From Scortum barcoo (Eukaryota; Chordata; Actinopteri; Centrarchiformes; Terapontidae), in assembly GCA_023238725.1 (NCBI GenBank), contig CM041531.1, positions 26,186,643-26,250,642 of the forward strand: 64,000 nt of DNA. Direction: 5' to 3'. Of this stretch, positions 1-12,165 are shown piece after piece (the stretch's first letter is position 1; each line of letters starts with the position of its first letter). The translations under genes and the position numbers were made by a program. The notes under the pieces are model-generated. The model was not told the DNA's origin. It did no database searches and saw only the letters and a program-made list of their open reading frames with translations.

Positions 1-657
1 TCATCATAAACTGCAAGACTGGTGTCTGTTGATGATATGTAGTTCATAAAGACGTTGATATGATTTAAAAAGCACTTGTAATTGAAACATCAATGCTGAC
101 TCTGTTGTAACATAAAAATTCTTAGAATTGCCAGGACGAAGGGAATAATTTTCCATGTGCTTAAAAAAGGGGCAAAAGTCGCATCCCTGTTGGGAGCAAA
201 TCAATTGCTAAATTAATTTGAATAAATGTGCAGTATATGCATGGCCCTCTCAGTCATGATGAGAAACAGACTTGGACCCCATAATGTCGGGAGGGACTGT
301 GTAGACTGTGTAATTTCATGTTCATGCCAAAATCTGGTGTCTATAAAAGCATAAAATCAGAACAGAAGGTTCTTGTGTAAAAAGCAGATTCTTTCTGAGT
401 AAGACCATAAACATCTAGGGTTTGAATCTGAGAACAGCTTAGAGGTAAAGTAAGAAATTGTCATCATTTATTAAATAGAGCAATAGTGTCAGTTTACCTT
501 TAAATTACATTAATCTGCTCAACAGATTGTGTTAAAATATAGTGGATCCCTTGGTAGGATTCTAAAACACTGCCTGTGATTTGGCATCTGGGTCCTTGCT
601 AGGCCCTAAACATTGTCTCTGGGTTCGAACTGTTATAATTTAAATGATGATCCCCAC

Positions 658-3600
658 CAATGAGGTCTCTGGCCATCTCCTGATCCTCCTGGATGCGGCA
701 GACATCAGAGAGCTGCAGCAAAGAATCAATGTGGTATGGATTAAGCTGCAGTAGGGCCTGAAGGGAAAAAGGGAAGAGACAAAGGTTAAATAGAGAGAGA
801 TGGGCAAAGATATCAAGTCAGAGTAGAAAAAATGCATTCATCAGACAATAACAAGGCATCCATGCTCATCATGTAGTGACACCACCTCTGCAACAGTAGA
901 TTTGACAATACGTTTATGTGCACATGCAGTCATGCCCTGGGTTTTAACTGTAAAACGATACATATACATGCATCAGTGTACATGCAAAAATACAAGAGTC
1001 CAGTGGATGATTTAATGACGTTGGTAAAACAATTTGCCAACAAAAGTCACAACTTAATGTTGTGGCAATTTTATGTCAAAACATAGTCACTGCACTACAG
1101 ATGTAGGCAACATGATTTTTAGTTAGGTTAGTTTGTTTTTAACAGCAGTGCTCCTGCTACAAACACTGACTTCATACTGTCTTATGGCCATTTCAAATGC
1201 AGCACTCTAACTTATCACCCTATTGCTGATTCTTTTATTATTGCTTTTGTTTTGTTTATTTTTTGTTTTGTTTCGTTTTGTTTTTTTTTACCTTTGAGCT
1301 GCTGCTATTTTGTCTATATTTTATTTATGTTTTTCTACCTTTTGTGCTGCTACCTGTTCTTTGTATGCTGTGTAGGTACTGAGAGTGTGCTGAAAAACCG
1401 GAGTCAAATTACTTGTATGTGTACACATACCTCGCCAATAAAGCTGATTCTGATTCTGATTTTGATTTTACACATCCCCGGAAATGTCAGTACTGAGGAT
1501 GCCAAAATCAGCACATTTTGTTAAAAATTACCACATCATCATTATCCAACTCTCTGACAAGTACACGGCAGAGATTAACTTTTTTACCACAATGTTGTTG
1601 GGATCCATGGACTCGACAGCATCCAGGAACTTGAACTGTACTTGCTGGTAGTCCCGACTGTGTTCAAAAGTGAAGTACTGACTGCCGTCCTTTGACTGCA
1701 GTAAGGTCATTGATATTCCTGTGGAGATGTCAACAGGGATAAGTATAACAACAACATGAGGAAAAAACATAACAGGCGAGAAAAGGAATCAATTCAAACT
1801 AATGCAATGTATTGAACATACAGTATGTTATGATGTTTGAATTTTATGTCTACTGACAGGCTAAGAAAAGCTTTATAATGAAATGGCATACATCCTGTTA
1901 GCAATGTAGCATCATCCAAACCTTATTCTGATGTTACGGGTTTTGAAATCAACAGTGCGAATACTGAACAGAATAATTATCTGTAATTTTTTAATGATTC
2001 AAGTTGACATTTGTGATAAAAATCAAATCCAATCATGGCTATGAACACAGACATTACGCAATGCATGGTGACTTCCAGCACGAAAACAATGATTCAGTCT
2101 TAATAATGATGTCAATATGAAAAAAATGTATTGCTTTTAAGGTAGTTTATGGCTCCCACCATTGATAAATGGTGCTTTTGCTTCCTTCAGACTTATAAAG
2201 GTGCAGAACATCTTAAAGAGCATCAGGAAGTTAGAACGCATTATTTATTAAAAAATAGAACATAAAGAGAACTCTAAGCCACTGATCATGACAGAGGTAC
2301 ATGGAAATACATACAGTATGAACTGTGAAGACAACTGTGTCATCATGAAGCCCATAGTGTTTTTATTTTCAAAGCTCAATGGAACTTCTCATTTTGTGTT
2401 GATTTTGGCAATTCTGTGGACAAAGGTGGTAGTGTTTCACCTAATGTTGGATTACACATTCCCTTTGCTTCACTCCCTGCCACAAGGAGACTACTTTACT
2501 GGGAGGAGAGCAGGCAGCAGCTCCACATGAAGATGTGACCTTCATTTAGCAGCTGAAGTAATTTGAATTCAGAGCTCAGTTATGTTTGATTCGTGGAAAA
2601 ACTCAACCCAAAGGGAGGCATTAAGAATAAGAATTAGAAACAGCCAGCCTTCACTCTGTTGCTCTTGTTTGCTTATGTAGGTCATAAAGGGGCAACAGTA
2701 TTAAACTGAGATGGCTTCATAGCTATATAAAAAATTCCATTGAGTACTTTGAAAAAAATATCAAGAGAACTACAGGTGTCAGGTTGGGGTCAAACTAATT
2801 AACACTGTATAATTTCTTAATGGTACTGTTATGGTTATTTTTGTACAACTGCTGATAAAATCACCAAAAGACAGTCAGTTTCACCCTGAAATCACACATT
2901 TAAAAAGGCTCAAGCTATAATTCAGATAAGAAAAACCCTACCTGGGCGGCTAAAACGAGGCCAGCTGTCCTTGGGACTGGTCATCCAGGTACTACGGTGA
3001 AGCTGTCTGTTTCTCCCTCTAGGTCTATGAAAAGAACAAACAGAATAAAAGAAACAAAAACATTAACAATATACTGTATACATATAGAGAGTTTAAATCT
3101 ACACAATCTCACAACAGCTTTATTTTTCTTTTTACCTTTGATCCCCTTGAACAGCTCGAGCCCCAAAATATCTCTTCAGCTCCGTCTCTGGGTTGAGATT
3201 TCTGATGAATTGACACAAAAAAAGGACATTCAAATCTCGACAGATGAAGACGATGTAATGAAATACGTTTCAAGGAAAAGACAGGGGCTGTTTGATTTAG
3301 CTACTTCAGACGTGTCTGTCCATGTCTGCTTTAGGCTCAACAACACAAATGCAAAAAAGCCAAGGCATAATTCATTATATTATTGTCCTATGATTGTCAA
3401 TACACAACATGGAGAGGCTAACTGGTAACCATACTAAACAAGTATGCATGTGGCATGATTAAGTAAGTAACTAATCATACCAATGGGACACCTGATCCAA
3501 GCCTCATAGTTTGTGACAGTACAGAACAGAACAAAACAATGTATGTCATGTGTATGATTTTTTTTGCTTACCAAAAGGTTACCAAAGTTACCAGAGGTTA

Positions 3601-6600
3601 CGAAAGTCAACTTTTACATGTTTAACTCTATCTTGATGATGATGATGATGATGGTTGATTACTAAGTGCATAATACCATCAATTAGGAGTGGGGAAAATG
3701 ATCCTATGATGCATCGCAATGCTCTGATGAATGATCCTGCATGGACACAGTAAAGTCTTTAATCAATTATCACTGCAATTTTCAACTGACTGCCATTTCC
3801 ATTCTGTTCAACTTCAGTGGGACTTTCCTTCTACTTTTATTTAAAGAAAACAAACCATAGATGAGCTCTCCAGTGGGGAAGCAGCAGCAGCGGCCCGCCA
3901 ACTAGCAGAGGAGGAGCTGGGATAGCAAGAGTGATGGTGTCACTCCAGCTGGATGAGCCCAAGCAGCAGTACACCATCCTCGGCATCCTGTACTGCATTC
4001 AACACGAGTGGACCCGGCTCGAGATGGAGCGGGCGGACTGGGAGTTTCTGTCGCTACCACTACAGAGAATGTGTGTGTTGACACATTGTGTTTACAATCT
4101 AGACCGCGCAAAGACGGCAGAGCAGCTGCAAGTGACCAAAGCAATAAAATCACCACCAGCTTTTTTTTTTTTTTTTAAGCAGATGCTTGGACGCATATGT
4201 TTGTACTAGTGTGAAAAATAAAACGTATAGAAATCCAAAATTGAGATGTATCACAATGCATTGGGATGCATCGAGAATCGTTTATTAAACAAATTGTGAC
4301 CCTCTCAATCGTAATCAAATCGAATCGTGAGGTGACTATTCCCACTCCTACCATCAGCTATATAATGGCTGCAGCAGCCCACCTCACATGCTTAACCAAT
4401 GACATTAGTAATTTGGCTTTGAAAGCTGATTGAAATAGCTTGCTCTGGTTGAATTGCCAGATGTGTAACATGTTTCAACAAGTTTAAACCAGTAATGATT
4501 GACGATAGTGTATCCCCACAGATAAACAGCCTCCAGATAGTTTGCTTGTCTTACGTGAGCCAAGCGCCACCTCATGGGGGAATTGGGAATAACAGATATG
4601 TATATTATAGTGAGGCCTCTCACGTATTATGTATTTTGGTATTGACCAGGTGAAGTCATGTCAGCCGTAGACTGACTTGTTAAGACTAACTAGATTACTC
4701 CAATTTAACATGTTAATGTATATTTTGTTCATGTCAACAGCTTCAAACTATTTAACACAGTAACCTTCTGGAATAATATAATTCACCAGAAACCGTGTAA
4801 ATGTGTTTAATACTTCTGTCAGCACCCAAGTTACATCTAGGTGGTGGGAAAATAAAAAGGTATTTGATCATAATCTGTTTATTTTGTATAAATAAGAGAT
4901 GTTGGTGTCCTCACCTGTGTTCCACGTGCAGCACAGATTTTCTGTCGGAGCCTCCACAACCCTCATTTTGCAAACTCAAACCATTGGACTGCTCCAGGTT
5001 CTCCAGCAGCAAATCAATGTTATCATCAGGTACTGCCTTCTGAAAGTCATTCAAAAAAACAGCGAATTACATGAAACAACATTTTGTTGTTGTTCATGTG
5101 CCAAAGCAAGCAAAGCTTTTTTTGTGTGGTGTGTAGTAACGTGTGTAGCTTCTGGCTCTGAAAAGTGATTGTTAGAACATTTTCATTATCCGTGATATGA
5201 GTTTCATGATTTTCACTGACTGTTAATGAAAACATAAATAATGAATACAGTGGTCGGTCATTCTTAGAATATAGCATAGGTTATCATTTATTACATTGTA
5301 GTTAAATGTCTTGCCGAGGTAGGATCCTTTTTTAACAAATGTACCTGTCCATCTTCTGACGTCACTTTTGTCTTCTTCTTTTTCTTCTTCTTTTTAACTT
5401 TGTCTCCAGACAAAGACTGTTTAAGAAAACAGAGAAGACAGTTTAATATATGCAAAGATGTACCTTTAAAACTGAAAAATATTTAGGACAAATCAAAGGA
5501 CAAGCAGAGAGAGATCCTTCTCACGTTGTTTTACCTTTATAGACGCATCCTCTTGCTTTTGATCTGGTTTCTCATCATCTCTCTTGTCATTCTTATTTCC
5601 ATCTGGTTTCGCTGCCTCTTCATCAGGCGAGATTTTCTCTGACTCTGCATCTGCATCACCGATCTAAGAATGCAAAAGTGGAAAGAAAATGTTGAAGTGG
5701 TGAAGTAGTGCTAAAAAAATGGAAAAGGTTTGTGCATTCAAGATGACCAGAAAAAGGCTATCCAAATTCAATGTTGTGAACCAACAACACCAACCTGAGG
5801 TTATAAGTAAGTGCAGTGTAGAGTAAATATAAAGCTGAACTCTGAATAAATCTTCTTTTGACTGGTTGATGTAAACAGTCCATACATTAAATGAGATAAC
5901 TGCTGTTATAAATTATACAACTCAAGATGCTGTTGACATCTGTCCCATAATTATGATATATTATATCATACCTCATTAAAAGGAAATCTAATTTTACACA
6001 AGGTAAAAGTTATTCATTTAGTCAGCCATGTATTATTAAGTCACGGTGACCCTTCAAGTCATTAGATTATTACAAAGTACATATTAACGCTAAATATACT
6101 TACAGCTTTTAGTTAAATGTCTCCATTTTGTGTCACATTACAATTTAAGGATAGTAAACATGTCTGTTGTACAGTTCATTGAACCTGTTACTATAACTGC
6201 CCTCTTAATGTTTTGGTGTAGACTATTCCCCATTTATTATCTAATGTTGTTAACTAACCTAAAATATATAATGTGCCTGAGTTTAGTAGAGTAAGCTGAG
6301 AAACGAGCTAACGCCACACGACTAGCATCTGTTAGCAAGCTTTAAAAACATTTACCAGGAGGAGACACACACCTGTCGCTGTGTAAAAACCAACATGATA
6401 GTTTGGGTGGACCGCACAGTCTCCTTACCAGCTCATAAATGTTGCTGAAGTTCTTCTGAGCCTTGTTTTTCTTTGCCTTTCTCGGAGGGGGAACATTAGC
6501 CTCGTCCGGCTGCTCCTCCGGGCTGTCTCCCAAACTCACATCCTCGAGGTCCAGCGCCTCCTGGCCCCGCTGCTTCCCTCGGAGCCTCCGCAGAGCCCGG

Positions 6601-6608
6601 CTGGACAT
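658..6608 (-). CDS. tcf25: TCF25 (NULP1/Rqc1 family), 5' part, exons 1-8
   Basis: Family role: TCF25/Rqc1 is a basic nuclear/cytosolic protein linked to ribosome-associated quality control and transcriptional repression. Coding exons read on the minus strand: 6429-6608, 5535-5663, 5345-5416, 4915-5039, 3136-3201, 2942-3024, 1588-1718, 658-757. All have GT-AG borders and the phases join without a break (886 nt, about 295 codons). The N-terminus MSSRALRRLRGKQRGQE is nearly identical to the mammalian start. Exon 3 encodes a run of eight lysines. Exon 5 holds LNPETELKRYFGARA, and exons 7-8 hold the conserved block with FEHSRDYQQ, ESMDPNNIV, LNPYHIDSLLQLSD and EDQEMARDL. The ATG at 6608 has A at -3. 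The rest of the protein, more than half by comparison with the mammalian one, lies beyond position 1; the 657 bp left of exon 8 is intron. Identification is very secure; exon ends are inferred from phase. Confidence 0.95.
1240..1475 (+). repeat. LINE 3' tail with TGATTC repeats
   Basis: T-rich sequence ends in a polyadenylation-like AATAAAGCTGATTCTGATTC followed by more TGATT units. This is the usual 3' end of fish L2/Rex-like non-LTR retrotransposons. Only the untranslated tail is left, in tcf25 intron 7, and no ORF remains. Family assignment is from memory of such tails. Confidence 0.5.
2360..2700 (+). repeat. Degenerate copy of the foldback element found at 28.9-29.8 kb
   Basis: About 150 bp from 2370 matches the reverse complement of roughly 29105-29260; both contain a segment reading CTCATTTTGTGTTG or close to it. 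The piece at about 2614-2690, containing TTTGCTTATGTAGGTCAT, matches 29632-29715 in direct orientation. The copy lies in intron 6 of tcf25. The similarity was seen directly by comparing the two places. Element ends are uncertain. Confidence 0.55.
3684..4350. mobile_element. hAT-like non-autonomous DNA element
   Basis: The segment starts with TAGGAGTGGG and ends with CCCACTCCTA, a perfect 10-bp inverted terminal repeat. It is flanked by near-identical 8-bp sequences, CCATCAAT at 3676-3683 and CCATCAGC at 4351-4358, fitting an 8-bp hAT-type target duplication. Subterminal sequence is rich in ATCGAATCG/GCATCG words, as in fish hAT elements. No transposase is encoded. It sits in tcf25 intron 5 (between exons at 3136 and 4915) and encloses a striatin-like gene fragment. 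Confidence 0.6.
3873..4044 (+). pseudogene. Striatin-like (STRN/STRN3) exon fragment inside the hAT-like element
   Basis: One frame reads KQQYTILGILYCIQHEW followed by TRLEMERADWE. This closely resembles the caveolin-binding/coiled-coil start of striatins (YTIPGILHYIQHEWARFEMERA in STRN3, from memory). Upstream, in another frame, is an alanine-rich GEAAAAARQLAEEEL stretch like the low-complexity N-terminus of striatins, so a frameshift lies between about 3915 and 3931. Similarity stops right after the WE codons. There is no plausible start or downstream coding sequence, so this is a captured, decayed exon rather than a gene. GC content is well above its flanks. Striatins are PP2A (STRIPAK) scaffolds, but no function is implied here. 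Confidence 0.65.
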
Positions 6609-8109
6609 TGTCCGCTGCTCATGGGCCAAAACACCCTTCAATACCCGAGATTTAACTTATTTTTAGTTAGCTGACAAGACACAACAAACCCATAAATGAG
6701 GGTCAATGCCATTGGCTTGTTTTTTCTTCTTCTCCTGGAGGTGTCAGTGTGTCTCAGTGTGTCACTGCCCTCTACAGGATGGATGACAAGTTACAACTAT
6801 TAATTCATTTCAAGGAGCTCATTTCATTTATTTTTATTTATCAGTCCATTCATGTTGATTAGCATCACTGGAAATGTGTCAACCAAGTGTTTTCTCAAAA
6901 TATATCCCAAATATCAGACTGTCCATTAAAATAACAAAAAAAAAAAAACACAATGGAAAAGAAGCTATTAGAAGATAAAGAGCTGAAGTGTGTGTACGGC
7001 AATATACATGGTTGGAAATACACAATGCAAGCAATTGTTATGTACAAAGACAATTCAATGTAAATGAGTAAGTAATAAACGAGTGGCACAAGCAGTTACA
7101 ATAGGTCAATATATATTCATATAATAACAGTAGGTGACCGGTAAGTAAAACCATATAGACAATATAGTATACTTACATTAAAGTCCTGTTATGTAAGAGC
7201 TGATGATTTTCATTCAGGTGATGGTTATAACTTGCTAGACAACATTTTAAAAATAAATTCTTTCTCAAAATCATCACCTCTAAAACTGAGCGTCCCGTGT
7301 GTCAGGACATGTGCATGCCCAGCTGGTTGAGTTTGTACAATCAACAAACATAGTTTGTCCCAGTCTCTGTCTTCTTGATTTAACCATAGCCCTCTGAGAC
7401 CATTTAACCACAGCTTGAATAGAAAAGTAATCTTTTCTCTACATCCACAATTTCAACATCCTCAATTCCTATTTTAATTTAGGTTTTAACTTCATTCTGC
7501 CAACATCTACAACATCTATTGCTCCTTTTTTGTTAAATATTATTTGCTTGTGCAGTTCAATAACTTCAAATATAACATGCAAGAATATTTTCCTTTACTT
7601 CTTTAGGCAAAAGGTAATATGACACAGTGTTTTTTTAACTAGTTACATTTGGGTGCAACAGATATTCTGGTGTCTGGCCTAAAGAGACAGACAATGTTAT
7701 TATAGCCAACCAGGATAAGCACAGTTCCAGTTTAAAACTCAATATACAATAATACAGCCTTTACGCATATTTAGCTAAATGAGGATAACCTTTATTACAT
7801 AAAGTAGTCTGTGGCTCCCCCTCCTTTGTCACATACATCACAAATTGTTTGAACATATATTTGTTTACACATTTGTTTACATGTTTTTTAAAGTCATTCT
7901 AAATAGGCTGTTGCTAATGATGTTGATGCACTTTCATATCGAACCTGACGAAACTTTGTTTTAGACTCACTGGATTCATTTCTGTTAAAAACTCCAACAC
8001 AAAACATCCCGCTCCAAATGAACTCAGTTCAATTCTCTCATGCAGCATGAGGTGGCAGCATTAACCAGAGTAAAACTCCCAGAACAAGACTGTTAAGTTT
8101 TTAATAACC
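6609..8109. other. tcf25-cyba intergenic region
   Basis: Starts with the tcf25 5' UTR/promoter (GC-richer up to about 6660), then about 1.4 kb of AT-rich DNA with a poly(A) run at 6931-6951. No exon-like block or RNA gene was seen on either strand. Small ORFs here have no family resemblance. Confidence 0.6.
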
Positions 8110-9269
8110 TTTATTACAAGCTGCAAACACACACTGTATTGAAGACACTACAGGGATTAAACTTAACTACGTAATGATACTGTAAATCCAGTGACTACTG
8201 CACATTGGTGTCTCACATGTTACAGCCCCACAAACTACAACGAGGAAGTATCAGTATGCCTCTTTGGCTTCCTCACAGACTCCAGCTGCTTGACAGGTCA
8301 GCTGTGTCCAACACAAAGAAAACCTTGAGGAAACAATGAGGAAGGAGATGACACCAACTCACAGAACTTGCCTGACAACCAACAGTTCAGCTGCATCATT
8401 GAACACTAACTTTTTTCCATCTTAAGCAAGCAAAGGGTGGCAATGTGACAAACAACGAGTGAAAAGATAGGAGAGGGAAATTCCAGTGTATCGAAATTCG
8501 GCGCGTTTGAGAAAAGAGGAAGTTGCAAATGTCATTACTTAAAATAATTTTCATAAAGAAACATGTAAAACAAGACATATGAAAGTACGAACCCAAGATA
8601 GATCATGACTCAAGGGGAAAAAAGGGATTTATTTACAAGACATCAAAGTACAGAAACAAAGATTTATAAATGGCTAATATCAGAAAACATACAGCCAAAA
8701 ACCAATATATCAATTTAACTCTAGAAAACAGTACTATATAGTCCTACAGAACTATGATCAATTGACTTCAAGAAATACACATAGCGTGTGAGTACATGAT
8801 ACAATACATTGTAAAATGTACGGCAACAAAATACAGTGGATGCAACACAGCTCTTGGTGCAGAAAACGGGAATTGGTTTGCACTTTTATAACAGCAGTAA
8901 AAATACCAATATCTTTTGACAATATCTGTCTGTGGTTGCCACTTAGCAGCTCTAGCATTTACATTGATCTCCTGTGGCGTGTTTTTTGGTCAAAAGTAAA
9001 ATATGACATTCACTTGACCCTCCTTGGCCATTTGAATTCTCAGTTCATGCAAAGAAACGTTTCTGTTTTCAAGTTATTTCTCTGCAGGTTTGACGTATTC
9101 AACATGTAGTCCAGTCACTGGCTTCACTAAACATCAGAAAACTATTCATTTCTCCAGAGTCACTGGACCTGGTAACATCCCATTGTGACTGGTTTTGATG
9201 GGTTCAGCTGTACCGAGATGTCAGGCAGGCAGGGGGGAGGGGATGCAGAGGACGGGGCACTGGACTCGG
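8110..9269 (-). other. cyba: cyba 3' UTR (probable)
   Basis: Downstream of the cyba stop the minus strand has no further exon. Candidate AATAAA poly(A) signals lie at 8628-8633 and 8110-8115 (read as TTTATT on the plus strand). The 3' UTR would be about 0.65 or 1.15 kb depending on which is used. Inferred only from signal position. Confidence 0.4.
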
Positions 9270-11354
9270 TTACTCGTCGGCAGTGACAGAGATGGGGTTG
9301 TCGTAGGCTGCTCCCTCCATGTCCTCCACCCGTTTCCTGCGCATCTCTGGAGGAGGTCTGGGTGGTGGATTCTGAGGAGGATTCTTGATGCTTTCCGCAG
9401 CCGGCTTTCGGACCTCCTTCCTTGGAAGAATGGGTTCCCAGTGTTCACCTCGGATCGCTGCCTAGAAAGCAAGAAGATGACAAAGAGCACAGGTTGGTGA
9501 TTGTATAATCAAGTTAAGCTTGAAACTCACTCTTCAAATCCCGGCAACAGTGATGGGGTGAAAACCTACAGCGGCTCTTATCCTGCGCACCCACAGTTGT
9601 ACACACAATTAAAATAAGATAAATTGCACAGCCAGAACAGCTTTATGACTTTGATTGCCACATCTAGTGCTGCTGAAGAATTCAGGCACACCCCTGACCG
9701 GTCAGATTTCATAACTGCGGGGTCATGTCTCAACAGAGGTACCAGTAATGAAACAATCTCTTCCTTGTTGTCATTTCCTTGTTTCCGTCAACTGGCCACT
9801 TCCTACCTCGTCTAATAACAGAGTCGACAGTATTAAACCTGCTTTACTGGAGCTTAATGTCGCCAACTCACCACAAGGTAGATGAGGCTGGCGATGCCCA
9901 GGCAGACGCATCCGAGGACAGTGGCAAGCATGAAACCTCCAGGTACGCAGACACTGAGACAGACAGAGACAGAGATTTTGAAGAACAGGTTGATGACAAG
10001 CTGTCAGTCTTTTGTTTGGTAAGACTGAATGAGAGGAATGCTGTCTGGTGAAGGAAAGTGGCAGAAGAAATGTACTCACGCAGCATGTAAAAATGCTCTG
10101 ACATAGTAATTCCTGGTCAGGGGCCCAAAGGCTTTTACGCATACAGTGAAACAGTATTGGCCCCTAAAGGAAGACAAGAGACACGATATGAGCATCATTG
10201 CAGAAGTCATCCATTAAAGCCAACCTCCACGTTGCAAAAAAAAAAAAAAACCACAAGTAAATGATATGAAATCACTTACGTTCTCTCCACACTCGTGCCC
10301 TTGGCCCTCTTGCTTCGGGGATACTCAAGTAGGCACACAAACACTCCAGCAGCGCTAGTTATCTGTCAAGGCTGTTTCATTTTACAAGGTTCACTAAATC
10401 ACATTAGAACTATGAAAGAACGTCAGAGTTAATTTGAATAAACACCTGTCAGCCTGTGCAGGTTTAGTAGGTAAAGAAATGATAGATGGAGTGACTGTTT
10501 CTGATATTTACATACATATATAATAAGAATACCAGATAAAAATAGACTAAACGAAATGATTTCTAATAAGTTGTGTTTTCACCAGTGCAAAAGTATCATG
10601 ATTTACGCGCCCAACTCCAAGCAGACACGTTTGAGACTTATATATCTCTCCAAGACTTAGTAGAACATGAAGCCAAGTTTAAATATTAACTTGCCAAAAG
10701 TAAATACCTGTGGTATGTAAAGACCGTCACATAAAGCAAAGTATGTTTCAGATTTAATTTTTGCTGAAGAAATTTCAAACACACGACAGTAGATCTTTGA
10801 AGAGGGACTCTTGAAACTGGATGTGGAACATTTTTTCACACAGACACGACTTAAGATGAGACTTTTTTTCTTTATGCAAACAATAAAGGATACACCGCAT
10901 AAGCAGCAAACTCCCAGCCTCTGAACTGTCCAGCCACCCCAACAATGCCTCCAGTGAGAAGGACTGAAAGAAGGAAACAGGAAGATTAAATTAAAATATC
11001 TGTTTAAAAAAAAAAAAGTTTTATTCTACTTTAATATTGTATGCCTCCTCTCTGATTTGACTCCATACTCCAACATATCTCCAAAATAAAGCAGAGTTGA
11101 ATTTATTGCTTATTGATGAAGATTTAATATTGTGCTCTAATAAAATCAACAAAGTGCATTTACTCGATCAACAAACTGGTGGAGGCTGATAAAAAATAAT
11201 GTTATAAAAAAAATTGAATGCAACTACATAAATTCATCAGTCATTTTTATGAAACTAAAGCTTTTGTTTAACTTTTAGAAAAGTGTGTATACTCACTGAA
11301 CCCCGAAGCCAGAGCCTGCTCATTGGCCCACATCGCCCACTCTATCTTCCCCAT
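9270..11354 (-). CDS. cyba: Cytochrome b-245 light chain, p22phox
   Basis: p22phox is the membrane partner that stabilises NOX1-4 and docks p47phox in the superoxide-producing NADPH oxidase. Exons: 11297-11354, 10894-10963, 10280-10354, 10080-10163, 9872-9953, 9270-9461 (561 nt, 186 aa; human 195). It starts MGKIEWAMWANEQALASGF, close to the human protein. Hydrophobic membrane segments follow (LLTGGIVGVAG; AGVFVCLLEYP; FMLATVLGCVCLGIASLIYLV). Other recognisable blocks are KAFGPLTRNYYVRA and, in the last exon, the proline-rich NPPQNPPPRPPPEMRRK, the known SH3 docking site of p47phox. The tail NPISVTADE is also conserved. The exon 2/3 junction was chosen as GGT|GTATCC to CTAG|C because it restores AYAVAAGVF with the human length. 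The alternative (GCG|GTGTAT to GACAG|ATAACT) stays in frame but adds two residues. Confidence 0.95.
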
Positions 11355-11540
11355 CGCGTTAACTGAGCGGCCTCTCTGCACACACACGGACTCCCTCGAG
11401 AGCGACACACAGATGTGACTGTTTGGTACAAGGAAGCAAATCTATTTACGAGATGTGAGTTGTGGAGATGGGCAGGCTGCGGGGCGGGGCCGCGTCTGAC
11501 GTCATTTCCTGAAAAGAGGTGGACCACAAAGGGAGGGGAG
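11355..11540 (-). promoter_or_regulatory. cyba: cyba promoter with perfect CRE and Sp1 box
   Basis: About 130-190 bp upstream of the cyba ATG are GGGGCGGGGC (11481-11490, Sp1/KLF type), the palindromic cAMP response element TGACGTCA (11497-11504) and an adjacent TTCCTG (ETS/PU.1-like). ACCACA (RUNX-like) follows at about 11522. Motifs were seen directly; their use in myeloid expression is inference. Confidence 0.55.
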
Positions 11541-11779
11541 GAGCTAACCGATGAAACTCACCTGACAGGTAAAATAAAGCTCAGCAGGTGCATGGACTTC
11601 ACGTACACGATGTGCTCTGTAAATGTCATTCTGAATAATTCTGCTTTTAAAGTTAGACACACTGAGCAGACCATCGGCTTTTCAAGTAAATTTCAATAAA
11701 AAGAACTATAAAAAAAGAAAACTTGAATCTGGAAATGTCAAAAGACACAAAGGAAACAATGACATTGACTAAAATAGAT

Positions 11780-11785
11780 TTTATT
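11780..11785 (-). terminator. mvd: mvd poly(A) signal (candidate)
   Basis: AATAAA on the minus strand (TTTATT on plus), about 380 nt past the mvd stop and about 430 bp before the cyba ATG. It is the first canonical signal noticed downstream of the mvd CDS. Confidence 0.5.
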
Positions 11786-12165
11786 TCATGTTACAAAATC
11801 AAGTTGAGATAAATTAAGCGTGATGCGGGTCTGAAATTGTGTTTTTACACAAGATGAAAATGAAAACATAATTAAAGTGAAGGTAATTGCAACAGCTTTT
11901 TTAAAACATGGATTCATACAGATGCATCAGAGCCTCACTGGCACAAGCATGTCCATATTTATTTACTACCTTTGAGTCGAACCAGTCAAATGCCTCTAAT
12001 AGCAGGATCTAACTGTACCGAAGACAATGAGATGAGGAGAGTATAGTTCTTTAGGAAGACTGGTGCTGCTGTTGGTAAAACCCTAGTTACATTTGACTAA
12101 TGCAAACTGTGTCTCTGCTGAACTGGCTACATTCTCATTCTTTGTCCAGTTAGGACTGCAGGGCG

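Noticed and set aside
2288..2530. 80-codon ORF at 2.3 kb as a gene
   Set aside because: The sequence is a copy of a dispersed foldback-type repeat also present at 29.1 kb, in inverted orientation.
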